A stretch of 64,000 nucleotides of DNA from Onishia niordana (GTDB lineage Bacteria > Pseudomonadota > Gammaproteobacteria > Pseudomonadales > Halomonadaceae): positions 186,001 to 250,000 of the forward strand of contig NZ_SDSD01000004.1 of assembly GCF_004798965.1 (NCBI RefSeq), in the 5' to 3' direction. This document shows, piece by piece, positions 55,081 to 63,726 of this stretch. The notes beneath the pieces were generated by a model. It was not told the DNA's origin. It did no database searches and worked only from the letters and a program-made list of their open reading frames with translations. Position numbers and translations under genes: made by a program. Each line of letters starts with the position of its first letter. Within the stretch, counting starts at the first letter, position 1.

Positions 55081-55940
55081 TGACAGTGGCGCCGCATGTG
55101 CTGATCACCCGTCCCGGTGAGCGGGCAAAGCGCTTGGCCGATGCCATCGAGGCCATCGGGGCCGTACCGGAGGCACTGGACGTGATGCGTCTGGAAGCGC
55201 TGCCAGAAACGCCCGAACAACGCAGCATCTGGCTGGACATTGATCAGTTCCGTCGGGTCGTGGTGATCAGCCCCTTTGCGGCAGAATGCCTGGTTGAGGC
55301 GCTCGATCGCTACTGGCCTCAGCTGCCGGTAGGCGTGGATTTTTATGCGGTAGGCGCCGCTACGGCCGCTATCCTGCATGAACGGCTTGGTGTTCGTGTC
55401 CGTGTGCCAGCCTCTGGCATAGGTAGCTTCGGGGACAGCGCTCAAGCAGGAGTACGAGTGGCAGCAGGGCAAGGAACAAGCGCGCAAGGGGATACCAGTG
55501 AGGGGTTACTGGCATTGCCTTCGCTGCAGGTGCTTAATGAGCAGAAGGTGCTGATGGTAGCCGGCGAGGGAGGCCGTCCCCTATTGGCGGATACCCTGGC
55601 GGCGCGTGGCGCTCGCCTGACCCGCCTGTCGGTTTACCGGCGCGTGCTACTAACGCCTGAGGCACCCATGCGGCAACGGTTGGCCGTTGGCGACTACGCT
55701 GCACTCGTAGTGAGTAGCGGCGAAATACTCGAACATCTGGCAGGATGGTGCCAGCCGGCAGCGTTGAACCAACCGCTAATCGTGTCCAGTCAGCGCTTGG
55801 TTACACTGGCAGGCAGCCTAGGCTTCGCGAATTGCCGCGTCGCCGCGGGCGCCACGCCAGATGCTCTGGCGGCGGAAGTCGCCGGGGCCTGCCACTTGGA
55901 CGGTGCCGATGTCGATCACGACGATCTTGAAAAGGGCTAG
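55080..55940 (+). CDS. hemD: Uroporphyrinogen-III synthase
   Basis: A 286-residue enzyme that closes the ring of hydroxymethylbilane with inversion of ring D. HVLITRPGERAKRLADAIEAIGAVP starts the first lobe, and VLMVAGEGGRPLLADTLAARGARLTRLSVYRR the second. The family diverges quickly; position between hemC and hemX makes it certain. Its ATG overlaps the hemC stop (TGATG). Confidence 0.92.
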   Translation: MTVAPHVLITRPGERAKRLADAIEAIGAVPEALDVMRLEALPETPEQRSIWLDIDQFRRVVVISPFAAECLVEALDRYWPQLPVGVDFYAVGAATAAILHERLGVRVRVPASGIGSFGDSAQAGVRVAAGQGTSAQGDTSEGLLALPSLQVLNEQKVLMVAGEGGRPLLADTLAARGARLTRLSVYRRVLLTPEAPMRQRLAVGDYAALVVSSGEILEHLAGWCQPAALNQPLIVSSQRLVTLAGSLGFANCRVAAGATPDALAAEVAGACHLDGADVDHDDLEKG

Positions 55941-55946
55941 CGACAG

Positions 55947-57590
55947 ATGAGCAATCAATCACACGATCAGGACGAACCGCAGCAGGCGCCGGGCACTTCC
56001 GCCTCGGCCGCCGCTGCTCAGAATGACACCTCATCGTCGGGGGCCGAGTCGTCGACCGGCGACGCCTCGGGCGCCAGCACCTCGAGTGCTTCAAGCGCTG
56101 GCGAGACGAACAAGGCCAGCACCCGCGGCCGTCCTCGGGGACGCCGTGGTGGCAAGGGGCGGACATCGAACAACAACCAAGACAATGCCTCGCGCGATGA
56201 TGCCTCGTCGCAGGGAAGTGCCGAGCAGCCGGTTGCCGCTAAAAACACCGAGACCACGGCTTCGGGCGGCAATCGTCAGAATGCTGATAGCAAGGCCTCT
56301 AGTGGCAAGAGCGCCAACACCCAAAGCGCTGGTGCCCAGGGTGGAGCGGCTCAAGGCTCTTCAAACCAGGGTTCTGCAAATCAGGGCTCTTCAAATCAGA
56401 GCTCTTCAAATCAGAGCGCTGGTGGCAAGAGCGCGGCCGAGTCATCGTCGGGCGCTTCGAGCGCCAAGGCAACCTCTTCCAAGCCGTCACCCTCTCAGCC
56501 ATCTTCCCCCTCTGGTGGCTCGGCTGGCAGAGGCGGTGGCGCCCACAAGGCCTCGGGCGGAAACGGTGGCGGTCGCCAGACCGTTGGCATCGTCGCGCTG
56601 ATCCTGGTGATTCTGCTGGCCATCGGCATGGTGGTCGCTGGCTGGTTCGGTTGGCAGCGCGTCGAGCAACAGCAGCAGCGCCTGGCGCAGGTCGAGTCCA
56701 ATCGTGAAGCCGTGAGCGCCCTGGAGACCCGCCTACAGGAGACCGAGCAGTCTCGCGCCGCGGCGCTGGATGAGGCCGTGGCAAGCGTCGAGGGTGAATT
56801 TGCCGACTACCGTAGCGAAGTCGATGACACGCTGGACCGCGTGCTGGACGAGCTCAACAGCCAACAGCAGACGGACGAGCGCGAATGGCTGCATGCTGAG
56901 GCCGCGTATCTACTGCGCTTGGCCAACCAGCGCCTACAGCTCGAGCGCGACGTGGGTGGGGCCATGGCGCTGCTCGAGACGGCCGACAAGCGCCTGAAGG
57001 AGACCGGCAATCCGGCGCTGTTGCCAGTGCGCCGAGCCATCGCCGATGAGCTTGCCAAGCTGGATGCTGTGCCGGACATCGACCGTACGGGTCTCTACCT
57101 GTCGCTGAACGCTCAGCAGGAGCAGCTGGCTAGCCTGCCGCTCAAGCAGGATGTGGCCGAGGCCCCTGTCGAAGGCACTATCGAGACCCCGCCCAGCGGT
57201 GATTGGCAGCAGCAGTTGACCCGTTTTGGCAGTGAGCTCAAGGATCTGGTGACCGTGCGCCGCCACGATCAGGCCCTGGAAGCCTTGATGACGCCAGAGC
57301 AGGAGTCCTACCTGCGCCAGAACGTCAGGCTGGTGCTTGAGCAAGCCCAGTTGGCGTTGCTCAAGGAAGAGCCCGAGCTTTACCGGGCCAGCCTCGACAA
57401 GGCCATTTCCATGATCGAAGGCTACTACGACACCGAGCGTGAGAGCGTCGAGTCTTCCATCTCGCGGCTCACGGATATGCGTGGCAAGACCATCCGCCCT
57501 GAACTTCCGGACATCAGTGGTTCCCAGCAGGCCATGGCGCATTTCATCCAGACGCGTTTCGAGGCCCGCGCCCAGGGAGGTGATGCATGA
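55947..57590 (+). CDS. hemX: HemX-family membrane protein
   Basis: A 547-residue protein annotated as uroporphyrinogen-III C-methyltransferase in some genomes, though no methylase domain is visible. The N-terminal 200 residues are low complexity (Ser/Ala/Gln/Gly), including GSSNQ repeats; a membrane helix (TVGIVALILVILLAIGMVVAGW, about 212-233), coiled coil (QQQQRLAQVESNREAVSALE) and a C-terminal domain ending LARAQGGDA-like follow. Likely a scaffold with HemY at the inner membrane. hemY starts in ATGA overlap. Confidence 0.9.
   Translation: MSNQSHDQDEPQQAPGTSASAAAAQNDTSSSGAESSTGDASGASTSSASSAGETNKASTRGRPRGRRGGKGRTSNNNQDNASRDDASSQGSAEQPVAAKNTETTASGGNRQNADSKASSGKSANTQSAGAQGGAAQGSSNQGSANQGSSNQSSSNQSAGGKSAAESSSGASSAKATSSKPSPSQPSSPSGGSAGRGGGAHKASGGNGGGRQTVGIVALILVILLAIGMVVAGWFGWQRVEQQQQRLAQVESNREAVSALETRLQETEQSRAAALDEAVASVEGEFADYRSEVDDTLDRVLDELNSQQQTDEREWLHAEAAYLLRLANQRLQLERDVGGAMALLETADKRLKETGNPALLPVRRAIADELAKLDAVPDIDRTGLYLSLNAQQEQLASLPLKQDVAEAPVEGTIETPPSGDWQQQLTRFGSELKDLVTVRRHDQALEALMTPEQESYLRQNVRLVLEQAQLALLKEEPELYRASLDKAISMIEGYYDTERESVESSISRLTDMRGKTIRPELPDISGSQQAMAHFIQTRFEARAQGGDA
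56355..56414 (+). repeat. 15-bp minisatellite inside hemX (four units)
   Basis: Four tandem 15-bp units (GGCTCTTCAAATCAG type at 56355, 56370, 56385, 56400) encode GSSNQ, GSANQ, GSSNQ and SSSNQ. Such repeats change copy number by slippage. Confidence 0.85.
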
Positions 57591-58810
57591 GAAAGCTGAT
57601 CCTGCTGATCGTCCTGGGGCTCGCCGTTGGCGCCCTGTTCGGCCAGCTGATGCAGTCGCTGCCCGGCTACTGGCTGATACGGGTTGGCGACACCTCGGTA
57701 CAGACCTCCTTCTGGTTCGGTATCGTGCTGTTGCTGGGTGCCTTCCTGGTGCTGCACTTCGCGCTGCGATTGCTGATGCGCATGCATCGCCCGGTGAGCC
57801 GCCTCAAGCTGTGGAGTACCCGCAACCGTAACCGTAATGCCATGCGCCGCACGGTGCGTGGCTTGGTGGCCCTGGCCGAGGGGCGCTGGAAGCGCGCCGA
57901 GAAGTCATTGGTCAAGGCGGCCGATGACTCCAGCACGCCGCTGGTCAACTACCTGTCAGCGGCCTTGGCGGCTCACTACCAGGGGCGCTATGAACAGGCC
58001 GACACCCTGCTCAAGCGTGCTCACATGTCCACTGAGGGAGCGGATACCGCGGTAGGCATGGTGCAGGCCCAGCTGATGCTCGATCGCCAGCACTTCGAAG
58101 AAGCACTGGCGACACTGACTCGCCTCGACAAGCAGCTGCCTGATCACCCGCAGATCCTCAAGCTGCTCAAGCAGGCCTATCTGAGTGTCAGCGACTGGGA
58201 TGGCCTGCGCCGGCTGATGCCACGCCTCGCCAGACACCAGCTGATCGCCGATGACGAGCGCAAGGAATTGGAACAGCGCGCTTATCGCGAACTCATCCTG
58301 CAGGCCTCGCACAACCCCGACGATATCGAGCGGGTGCGCAATCTGTGGGCTGACATGCCTGATCATCTGCGCAGCAATATCGAGCTTGTGGTGCTGTATA
58401 CCGAGGCGCTGGTGCGCGGCGGCGAAGAGGCACTGGCCGAGCGCCTGTTGCGTCACTCGCTGAAGGATAACTGGGACTCGCGCCTGGTGACCCGCTATGG
58501 GCTTTTGAATGTCGATTCCTCGCGTCAGCTGGTCTATGCCGAGAAGTGGCTCCAGGAGCGTCCCAACGATCCCGATCTGTTGCTGACCCTGGGCCGTCTG
58601 TCGCTGCGCAATGCCTACTGGGGCAAGGCGCAGGAATACTTCGAGTCCAGCCAGCGTCAGCGTCCAAGCGGCGTGGTTTGTGCAGAACTCGCCCGGCTCT
58701 TCGCCAACCTTGGCGAGCACAACAAGAGCCAGCTCTACTATCGCCAGAGTGTCGAGCTGCTTGATCGCTCATTGCCCGCTCTGCCTCAGCCAAGCGAAGT
58801 CAATCGCTGA
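57587..58810 (+). CDS. hemY: HemY-family membrane protein (TPR)
   Basis: A 407-residue protein with two N-terminal membrane helices (LILLIVLGLAVGALFGQL and FWFGIVLLLGAFLVLHFAL) and TPR-like repeats in the rest (KSLVKAADDSSTPLVNYLSAA). This is the proteobacterial HemY of the hemCDXY operon, unrelated to protoporphyrinogen oxidase. Its role in haem synthesis is not settled. Confidence 0.93.
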   Translation: MRKLILLIVLGLAVGALFGQLMQSLPGYWLIRVGDTSVQTSFWFGIVLLLGAFLVLHFALRLLMRMHRPVSRLKLWSTRNRNRNAMRRTVRGLVALAEGRWKRAEKSLVKAADDSSTPLVNYLSAALAAHYQGRYEQADTLLKRAHMSTEGADTAVGMVQAQLMLDRQHFEEALATLTRLDKQLPDHPQILKLLKQAYLSVSDWDGLRRLMPRLARHQLIADDERKELEQRAYRELILQASHNPDDIERVRNLWADMPDHLRSNIELVVLYTEALVRGGEEALAERLLRHSLKDNWDSRLVTRYGLLNVDSSRQLVYAEKWLQERPNDPDLLLTLGRLSLRNAYWGKAQEYFESSQRQRPSGVVCAELARLFANLGEHNKSQLYYRQSVELLDRSLPALPQPSEVNR

Positions 58811-58834
58811 ACCCCGCTCTTTTTTTGCTCTTCC

Positions 58835-58859
58835 GGGCGCCCTTGTGGCGCCCTTTTTT
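58835..58859 (+). terminator. hemCDXY terminator
   Basis: GGGCGCC/GGCGCCC stem with a five-base loop and six T, 25 bp past the hemY stop codon. Confidence 0.88.
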
Positions 58860-59163
58860 ATGGAGCGCTGTTCAAGGCGGTGATGAAGGGTGGCCTGTGC
58901 CCCATATGGGCAATGGGCGCTGCGAGCGAGGCGCTAATGGTGCGTGCCAGCGGCCAGGGCAGAGTCCATCGAGGAGGATCCATCGAAGCAGTCCAACATA
59001 GCGTAGCGCTCAGTCGAGTCCTGAATTCGTTCTGGGGTGGCGGCGAGGATGTAGGTGGGCAGCTATGCCGGAGGGGCCGGGGAATGAATGGAGCTTTCTG
59101 AAACAGGCAGATAAAGATCAGGGGCTTGGCGCCTTCGTCTGTGCTGTAAAACTTGTGCTGGAC
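58860..59163. other. Gene-free gap between convergent units
   Basis: About 300 bp between the hem and MscS terminators; I see no RNA gene or convincing ORF in it. Confidence 0.5.
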
Positions 59164-59189
59164 AAAAAAGGGCCGCCCGAAGGCGGCCC
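59164..59189 (-). terminator. Terminator of the MscS-family channel gene
   Basis: GGGCCGCC/GGCGGCCC stem with loop CGAA and a T run on the minus strand, 31 bp past the stop codon. Confidence 0.88.
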
Positions 59190-59219
59190 TGCATTGATCC
59201 TTTAGGGTGTGAACCTGGA

Positions 59220-61577
59220 TCAGTTCTCGTCGCCTGTACCATCGTAGTCGGCGGGAGGAATCGAGCGCTCGTCGCTTTTAAGCGGTTCCTCCTGAGCGTC
59301 GGCGTCGTCGTCGGTGTTCGTGCTGGCTCTTTGCTTGGCACGCCCCTCGAGGACGCGAACGTTGCCGGCCGGCGCCGAGCCGTCCTTGTCTTCGCCGAAG
59401 TAGAGCGTGGTGTGCGGGAAGGGAATCTCGATGCCCGCGGCGTCGAAGTGCATCTTGACCAGGCGGTTGTAGGCACGGCCAGTGGCCCACTGGGTGCCCG
59501 GCGTGGTCTTCAGGCGTACGCGGATGTTCACCGAGCTGTCAGCCAGGGCGATGACACCGGCGACCTCCAGCGGTGCGAGCAGGTTCTGCTTATGCTCGTC
59601 GCTGGATGAGAGTTCCTCGAAGGCCTCCTGCAGGCACTCGATTGCTTCATCGATGCTCTCGCGGTAGGCGATGCCGTACTCACCAACGTGGTAGGCGAAC
59701 TCGCGCATGTAGTTCGACACGGTATCGACACTTGAGAAGGGCACGATGTGGTAGGTACCGGACAGGTCACGGATGCCTACCGAGCGGATGCTCAGGCGCT
59801 CTGCCACGCCAGTGACGCCGCCGACGGTAACCACATCGCCGGTGTTCATGGCGTTCTCGACCTGGATGAATACCCCGGTAATGATGTCCTGCACCAGCTT
59901 CTGGGCACCGAAACCGATGGCCAGACCCAGCACCCCGGCACCCGCGATCAGCGGACCGATGTTAATGCCAATCTCGGACAGCACGATCATCAGCGTCATG
60001 GCGATGATGGTGATGGCCAATGCGTTACGGAACAGGCTCAGCAGCGTCTGGGCGCGGGCAGTGGGCTCGCCGCCGCCGGTCTCCGGGTTGAGGCGGTGCT
60101 CGATCAGACTGGCTAGACCTACCCAGAGGGCCATGGACACGGTCACAATGACCAGCACACTGATGACCTTGGCGACGAGGCCACGCCCCATGTCGGTGGC
60201 ATACCAGCTGGCGAGATCAAAGATGCCCCAGGCACCGGCGGTGATCATCACTACGGTGATCAGGATCAGTGCACGGATGACCCGCAGCAGATTGGGGACA
60301 TAGGCATTCAGGCGTGTCTCGAGCAACGGCAGCTTGCGCTTGAGGTCATCCGGCAGGCGAATCCGCTTGCCGATGGTCTGCGTCAGCAGGCTTGAGAGCA
60401 ACATGCCGGCACCGACCACGGCGAGCGTCTGCAGCGTGGCCATCAACACGAAGGGCAGCGCATCTTCGGGGCGGGTGAAGGTCAACACCAGCACCATCAG
60501 GAAGTAGGCGATCGCCAGCAGGTGCCAGACGCGTGCGAACAGCTTCAGGGAGACGCGTGTGGCGCTCATCGTGGCCTTGGCGGCCTTGGCATTGATGCCA
60601 TCACGCAGGCGCTGGCGGTTCTTGAGTACCACGGCTACCGCATAGACAAAGGCACCCAACATGATCAGCGTACCCATGCCCTGGCCGAGTGCCGGTGATA
60701 GGTAGTAATTAAGCAGTGGTACGGCGACCATCAGGCCATAGCCAATCAGACCGATCAAACGGGCCATCCAGCGGTTCCAGTAGCTGGCTTCTTCGGCCGA
60801 GATAGGCAGCAGGCGCAAGCCTTTATAGCGGGAGGCAAACAGCATGCGCACGGCGGCCTTGAGCAGCTCAATCACCAAAAAGGCGTTGAGGAACAGTGAG
60901 GCCCGTGTCGAGAGCGCGCCGCTCTCGCCGATGGCGAAGGTGGCGATAAGGTTGCCGCCCACGTACGAAAGCGAGATCACCAGCACATCAACGACGGCGG
61001 CGATTGCCACGGCCACTAACAGGCGAATCACCGGCGTCATGCCGCTGCCCTGTTGCGACCAGCGGCTGGTGGCCGTGAAGGCCGGCCGCGCCAGGTGCCG
61101 GAAGGCGACGAACAGCACGAAGGTGGCGATGATCACCAGCCCCAGATTTAATGCCGCCGAGGTGAAGGCCTCCCTGTCGAACGCCTGGCCAGTGCCCACC
61201 CCCTGGACGATGCCGCTGACAGCCGTGGCGAGCCCTTCAAGCTGACTGCCGATTTCACTGGCAATGGTGCTGGTCAGTTCGGCCAGTTGGCGCGGCAAAG
61301 AGGCAGCGTTGGCCTCTTGACCGCTGGGGGCCTGGTCTGCAGCGGCCTCTGTACTAGAGGAGGCGGCTGCCTTGGCATCATCGGTCATGCCGCGCAGCTG
61401 TTCGATCAGCTGGGTGCGAGTTGCATCGTTCTCGAGCAGGTCGGCCAGGGTGGAATAGGCCGGCGCGTCGGCGGGTGGGCTCTCCTGAGCCTGGGCCTGA
61501 ACGCTGAACAGCATCAATGCTGTCAGCAGCCAGGCCATCAAGGGTAGCGATCGCAATGTCAGCACACATGCCTCCAT
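59220..61577 (-). CDS. Large MscS-family mechanosensitive channel (YbiO-like)
   Basis: A 785-residue inner-membrane channel that opens when the cell swells. Signal-like N-terminus, a periplasmic helical region (about 30-130), around ten membrane helices, then the MscS core: pore-lining IGPLIAGAGVLGLAIGFGAQKLVQDIITGVFI, beta domain GDVVTVGGVTGVAERLSIRSV and a C-terminal vestibule. KRIRLPDDLKRKLPLLETRLNAYVPNLL resembles E. coli YbiO. The tail is acidic (NTDDDADAQEE). For a halophile this is a safety valve against dilution. Confidence 0.9.
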   Translation of the reverse strand: MEACVLTLRSLPLMAWLLTALMLFSVQAQAQESPPADAPAYSTLADLLENDATRTQLIEQLRGMTDDAKAAASSSTEAAADQAPSGQEANAASLPRQLAELTSTIASEIGSQLEGLATAVSGIVQGVGTGQAFDREAFTSAALNLGLVIIATFVLFVAFRHLARPAFTATSRWSQQGSGMTPVIRLLVAVAIAAVVDVLVISLSYVGGNLIATFAIGESGALSTRASLFLNAFLVIELLKAAVRMLFASRYKGLRLLPISAEEASYWNRWMARLIGLIGYGLMVAVPLLNYYLSPALGQGMGTLIMLGAFVYAVAVVLKNRQRLRDGINAKAAKATMSATRVSLKLFARVWHLLAIAYFLMVLVLTFTRPEDALPFVLMATLQTLAVVGAGMLLSSLLTQTIGKRIRLPDDLKRKLPLLETRLNAYVPNLLRVIRALILITVVMITAGAWGIFDLASWYATDMGRGLVAKVISVLVIVTVSMALWVGLASLIEHRLNPETGGGEPTARAQTLLSLFRNALAITIIAMTLMIVLSEIGINIGPLIAGAGVLGLAIGFGAQKLVQDIITGVFIQVENAMNTGDVVTVGGVTGVAERLSIRSVGIRDLSGTYHIVPFSSVDTVSNYMREFAYHVGEYGIAYRESIDEAIECLQEAFEELSSSDEHKQNLLAPLEVAGVIALADSSVNIRVRLKTTPGTQWATGRAYNRLVKMHFDAAGIEIPFPHTTLYFGEDKDGSAPAGNVRVLEGRAKQRASTNTDDDADAQEEPLKSDERSIPPADYDGTGDEN

Positions 61578-61850
61578 GTAATGGTGTGGATGATGGGGAG
61601 TAGGGCGCGCATCGGCGCGTTGTCAGGCATCACAGCATGCGACGATTGACGCCACAAGTTCTTGTCTGTCATGCCAGGGTCATGTTGTTTCGCTATAACA
61701 GCCGCTGAATCGGCGCGCTTAATGGCCTATTCTCGCACGACAAACCCGAGTTATACAGAGCTTGTACACCGTGTGTTAGATAGTGCGCTATATACTACCA
61801 GAAGTTGCAGGCGCAGGATGCGCCCGACCGGTAATCAGGAGATAAGCGGT

Positions 61851-62051
61851 ATGTTGGAGGTTCGGCTAGAGCTGGAATGTTCGATCTGCGGTGCCCAGCA
61901 CTTTCGAATTCCCACCCGCGATGAAGAGAGGGATATCGTGGTCTGCGCACGATGCCATAGCATCAAGTGCCGGGCAGATGACCTGGAATGGCGTATGGCC
62001 AAGGCCAGCGCGATGCGCCGTAGGTCGCGAGAGACCCTGCTGGCCAGCTGA
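61851..62051 (+). CDS. Small zinc-ribbon protein
   Basis: A 66-residue protein with CSICGAQHF and CARCHSIKC, two CxxC knuckles spaced 18 residues apart, fitting one zinc ion, and a basic C-terminal helix (AKASAMRRRSRETL). AGGAG lies 9 bp before the ATG. Probably a nucleic-acid-binding or adaptor protein; not a family that I can name. It is followed by a GC-rich hairpin. Confidence 0.75.
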   Translation: MLEVRLELECSICGAQHFRIPTRDEERDIVVCARCHSIKCRADDLEWRMAKASAMRRRSRETLLAS

Positions 62052-62059
62052 ATATTCAA

Positions 62060-62088
62060 GCACCGGGCGTCTGCTTGGCGCCCGGTGC
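62060..62088 (+). terminator. Hairpin after the zinc-ribbon gene
   Basis: GCACCGGGCG/CGCCCGGTGC, a perfect 10-bp stem with a nine-base loop, nine bases past the stop. There is no T run, so termination may be partial. Confidence 0.55.
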
Positions 62089-62226
62089 TCGGCCTCTTGG
62101 TCAATGTCGACCACAAGAGGTTTCCCCCAGCCGTTTTGAGAAGCCGTTTTTGGCAAGCAAGCAGTACCTTGAGCAGTACCTTCGACCACCGGCTCGCGGG
62201 TGGTCTTTTCATGCCTGCCAGGTTCG

Positions 62227-62778
62227 CTATTTCTCGTCGGCGTAGGGCACCGTCTTGGAATCCTCGTCGCAACCAGGATCGCTGAGGAAGGTCTTGTCGA
62301 CATCCAGCACGCCCAGATGGCTGATAGTGCGACGACCCAGCAGTAGCGGATAGTTCATCTTGCTGCGATTACGCAGGCTAAAGTCTTCCTCATAGCGGGT
62401 ATCGCCCAGGCAGATGGTCATGATGACGGTCGGACGGCGCGAGGTGCCGCCGGCGCCGCGCAGTAGCAGATTGCGGTTCACCGGCCGTTCGAGGGCTTTT
62501 TCGAAGGTCTCGCCGGTTTCTTCATCTTCGAGCTCGAGCCGGAAGCGGACCCAGTCTTCGCCGTCTTTCTCGAAGCGCTCTATGTCGCGGGCATCCAGCG
62601 ACGAAGTCAGGGCGCCGCTGTCGAGCTTGGCCTTCACTTCAACGCCCCAGGGCTCGATGTGTGCCTTTTCTACCCATCCAAAGACGGGTCGATCAGTCGT
62701 TTCCTCTGCCAGTGATGGCGTCAGGGTAGTCGTTGCCAGCAGCATGGCCAGCGGCAGATAGCGCATCAACGCAAACAT
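62227..62778 (-). CDS. Retropepsin-like (RimB/RloA-type) zinc-protease-family protein
   Basis: A 183-residue protein with a signal peptide (MFALMRYLPLAMLLATTTLT to SLA). VFGWVEKAHIEPWGVEVKAKLDSGALTSSLDA is the hallmark of the PF05618 family, an aspartic-protease-like fold with DSGA at the active site where others have DTGA. NYPLLLGRRTISHLGVLDV fits the conserved end. Some members are annotated as ATP-dependent zinc proteases. The ATG follows GAGGAGG. Confidence 0.85.
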   Translation of the reverse strand: MFALMRYLPLAMLLATTTLTPSLAEETTDRPVFGWVEKAHIEPWGVEVKAKLDSGALTSSLDARDIERFEKDGEDWVRFRLELEDEETGETFEKALERPVNRNLLLRGAGGTSRRPTVIMTICLGDTRYEEDFSLRNRSKMNYPLLLGRRTISHLGVLDVDKTFLSDPGCDEDSKTVPYADEK

Positions 62779-62891
62779 CGAACCTCCTCGGCGTGGTGTA
62801 GACGCAAGTGAGAGCGGGGTAAACGCTGATGGTTCCACTGCTAGCGTCCGGGGGCAAGTATCGGTTGTCGTGAGCGAGCCGTTATCGCGTC

Positions 62892-63133
62892 ATGGTGACG
62901 CATGAACGGAGTTAAGCCCGAGGGCGTGAAGCGTGCCGACACCGTTCTGGATTGAGGGCCCGCGGAAACGAAAAAGCCACTTGGCTGGGTAGCTTCTCTC
63001 GGGTGATGGTGAGAGCGGCGGAGTTGAGCCCGGGATTGTGAAGAGTGCCGACACCGTTCTGGATTGAGGGCCCGCGGAAACGAAAAAAGCCACCCGGTTG
63101 GGTGGCTTTTTTCTGATGATGGTGGAGGCGGCG
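62892..63133 (-). repeat. Three tandem degenerate copies of a tmRNA 3'-end-like sequence
   Basis: Units of 113-114 bp begin at 62892, 63006 and 63119. Each starts ATGGTG(G/A), the complement of a CCACCA-ending RNA; the second continues GAGAGCGGCGGAGTTGAGCC, close to the complement of the tmRNA acceptor and T-arm. Between them lies a shared segment (CCGACACCGTTCTGGATTGA, GGGCCCGCGGAAACGAAAAA). The third unit, preceded by a strong hairpin, ends in GGTGGAGGCGGCGTCC and passes into unrelated DNA. They look like scars of repeated integration at ssrA. Confidence 0.6.
63083..63113 (-). terminator. Strong bidirectional terminator next to the tmRNA-like end
   Basis: AAAAAAGCCACC/GGTGGCTTTTTT stem around CGGTTG or so; on the minus strand it follows the CCACCA end, where the terminator of a tmRNA gene would lie. 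A degraded version (AAAAAGCCACTTGGCTGGGTAGC) precedes the second repeat unit. Confidence 0.75.
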
Positions 63134-63726
63134 TCCAAATAAAAGTTTCGGCATGATTATGATATTTGTGGTTATTAATGATTTTAGGCTTCTATTGTGC
63201 CCCCAAATATGCCCCCTTGGAGGCGTTTCTGCCCTCGTTTCTGAGCCCCCTGCCAATCCCTATTTTTCTCCACCTGGCTGCCAGCAGCGCCAGCCGTTGC
63301 TCGACCACTAATGCCTGACGGTGGTCGTCCGGCCTGTCCGGTTTGTCCGTACCGCGTCCAGGTGGCAACGCCGTTGCATTCGTCGCCCCGTTGCCCAGCC
63401 AGTGGCCAGGCCGATGTGGTGATACCGAACTGACGTTTTCTGAGTTAGCAGGGCGCTAGGGCGCGATCGGTTTCCTACCCTGCTGGTGCCTCGGTGCAAT
63501 GATCCTGGCATCGCCCAGCCCTTCGGCGCTGCGGCAACCCTGAGAGTGTGACGCCTACCGCCCGCGTTCCGCACGGTTCGCCAGAAAGTCCCGGCTATCG
63601 CGTCACCCCGCTCTCGTCGAAGGAAAGGCAGACACGACCCCCGACGGTGCAGTTACCTTCCCGCCGTACCACAACCTGCTATATCCTGCGCTGGCAACTA
63701 TTGAGCGCATACGCAGGGAGAGGGAT
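63134..63726. other. Left edge of a probable integrated element, no gene seen
   Basis: About 590 bp. The first 100 bp are AT-rich with repeated TGCCCCC motifs (63198, 63211), as often seen near attachment sites of tyrosine integrases; the rest is GC-rich without a convincing ORF. Confidence 0.5.

Noticed and set aside
62892-63133. CRISPR-like repeats
   Set aside because: Units are 113-114 bp, decaying from copy to copy, and contain terminator and tmRNA-end-like sequence, not short identical repeats with unique spacers.
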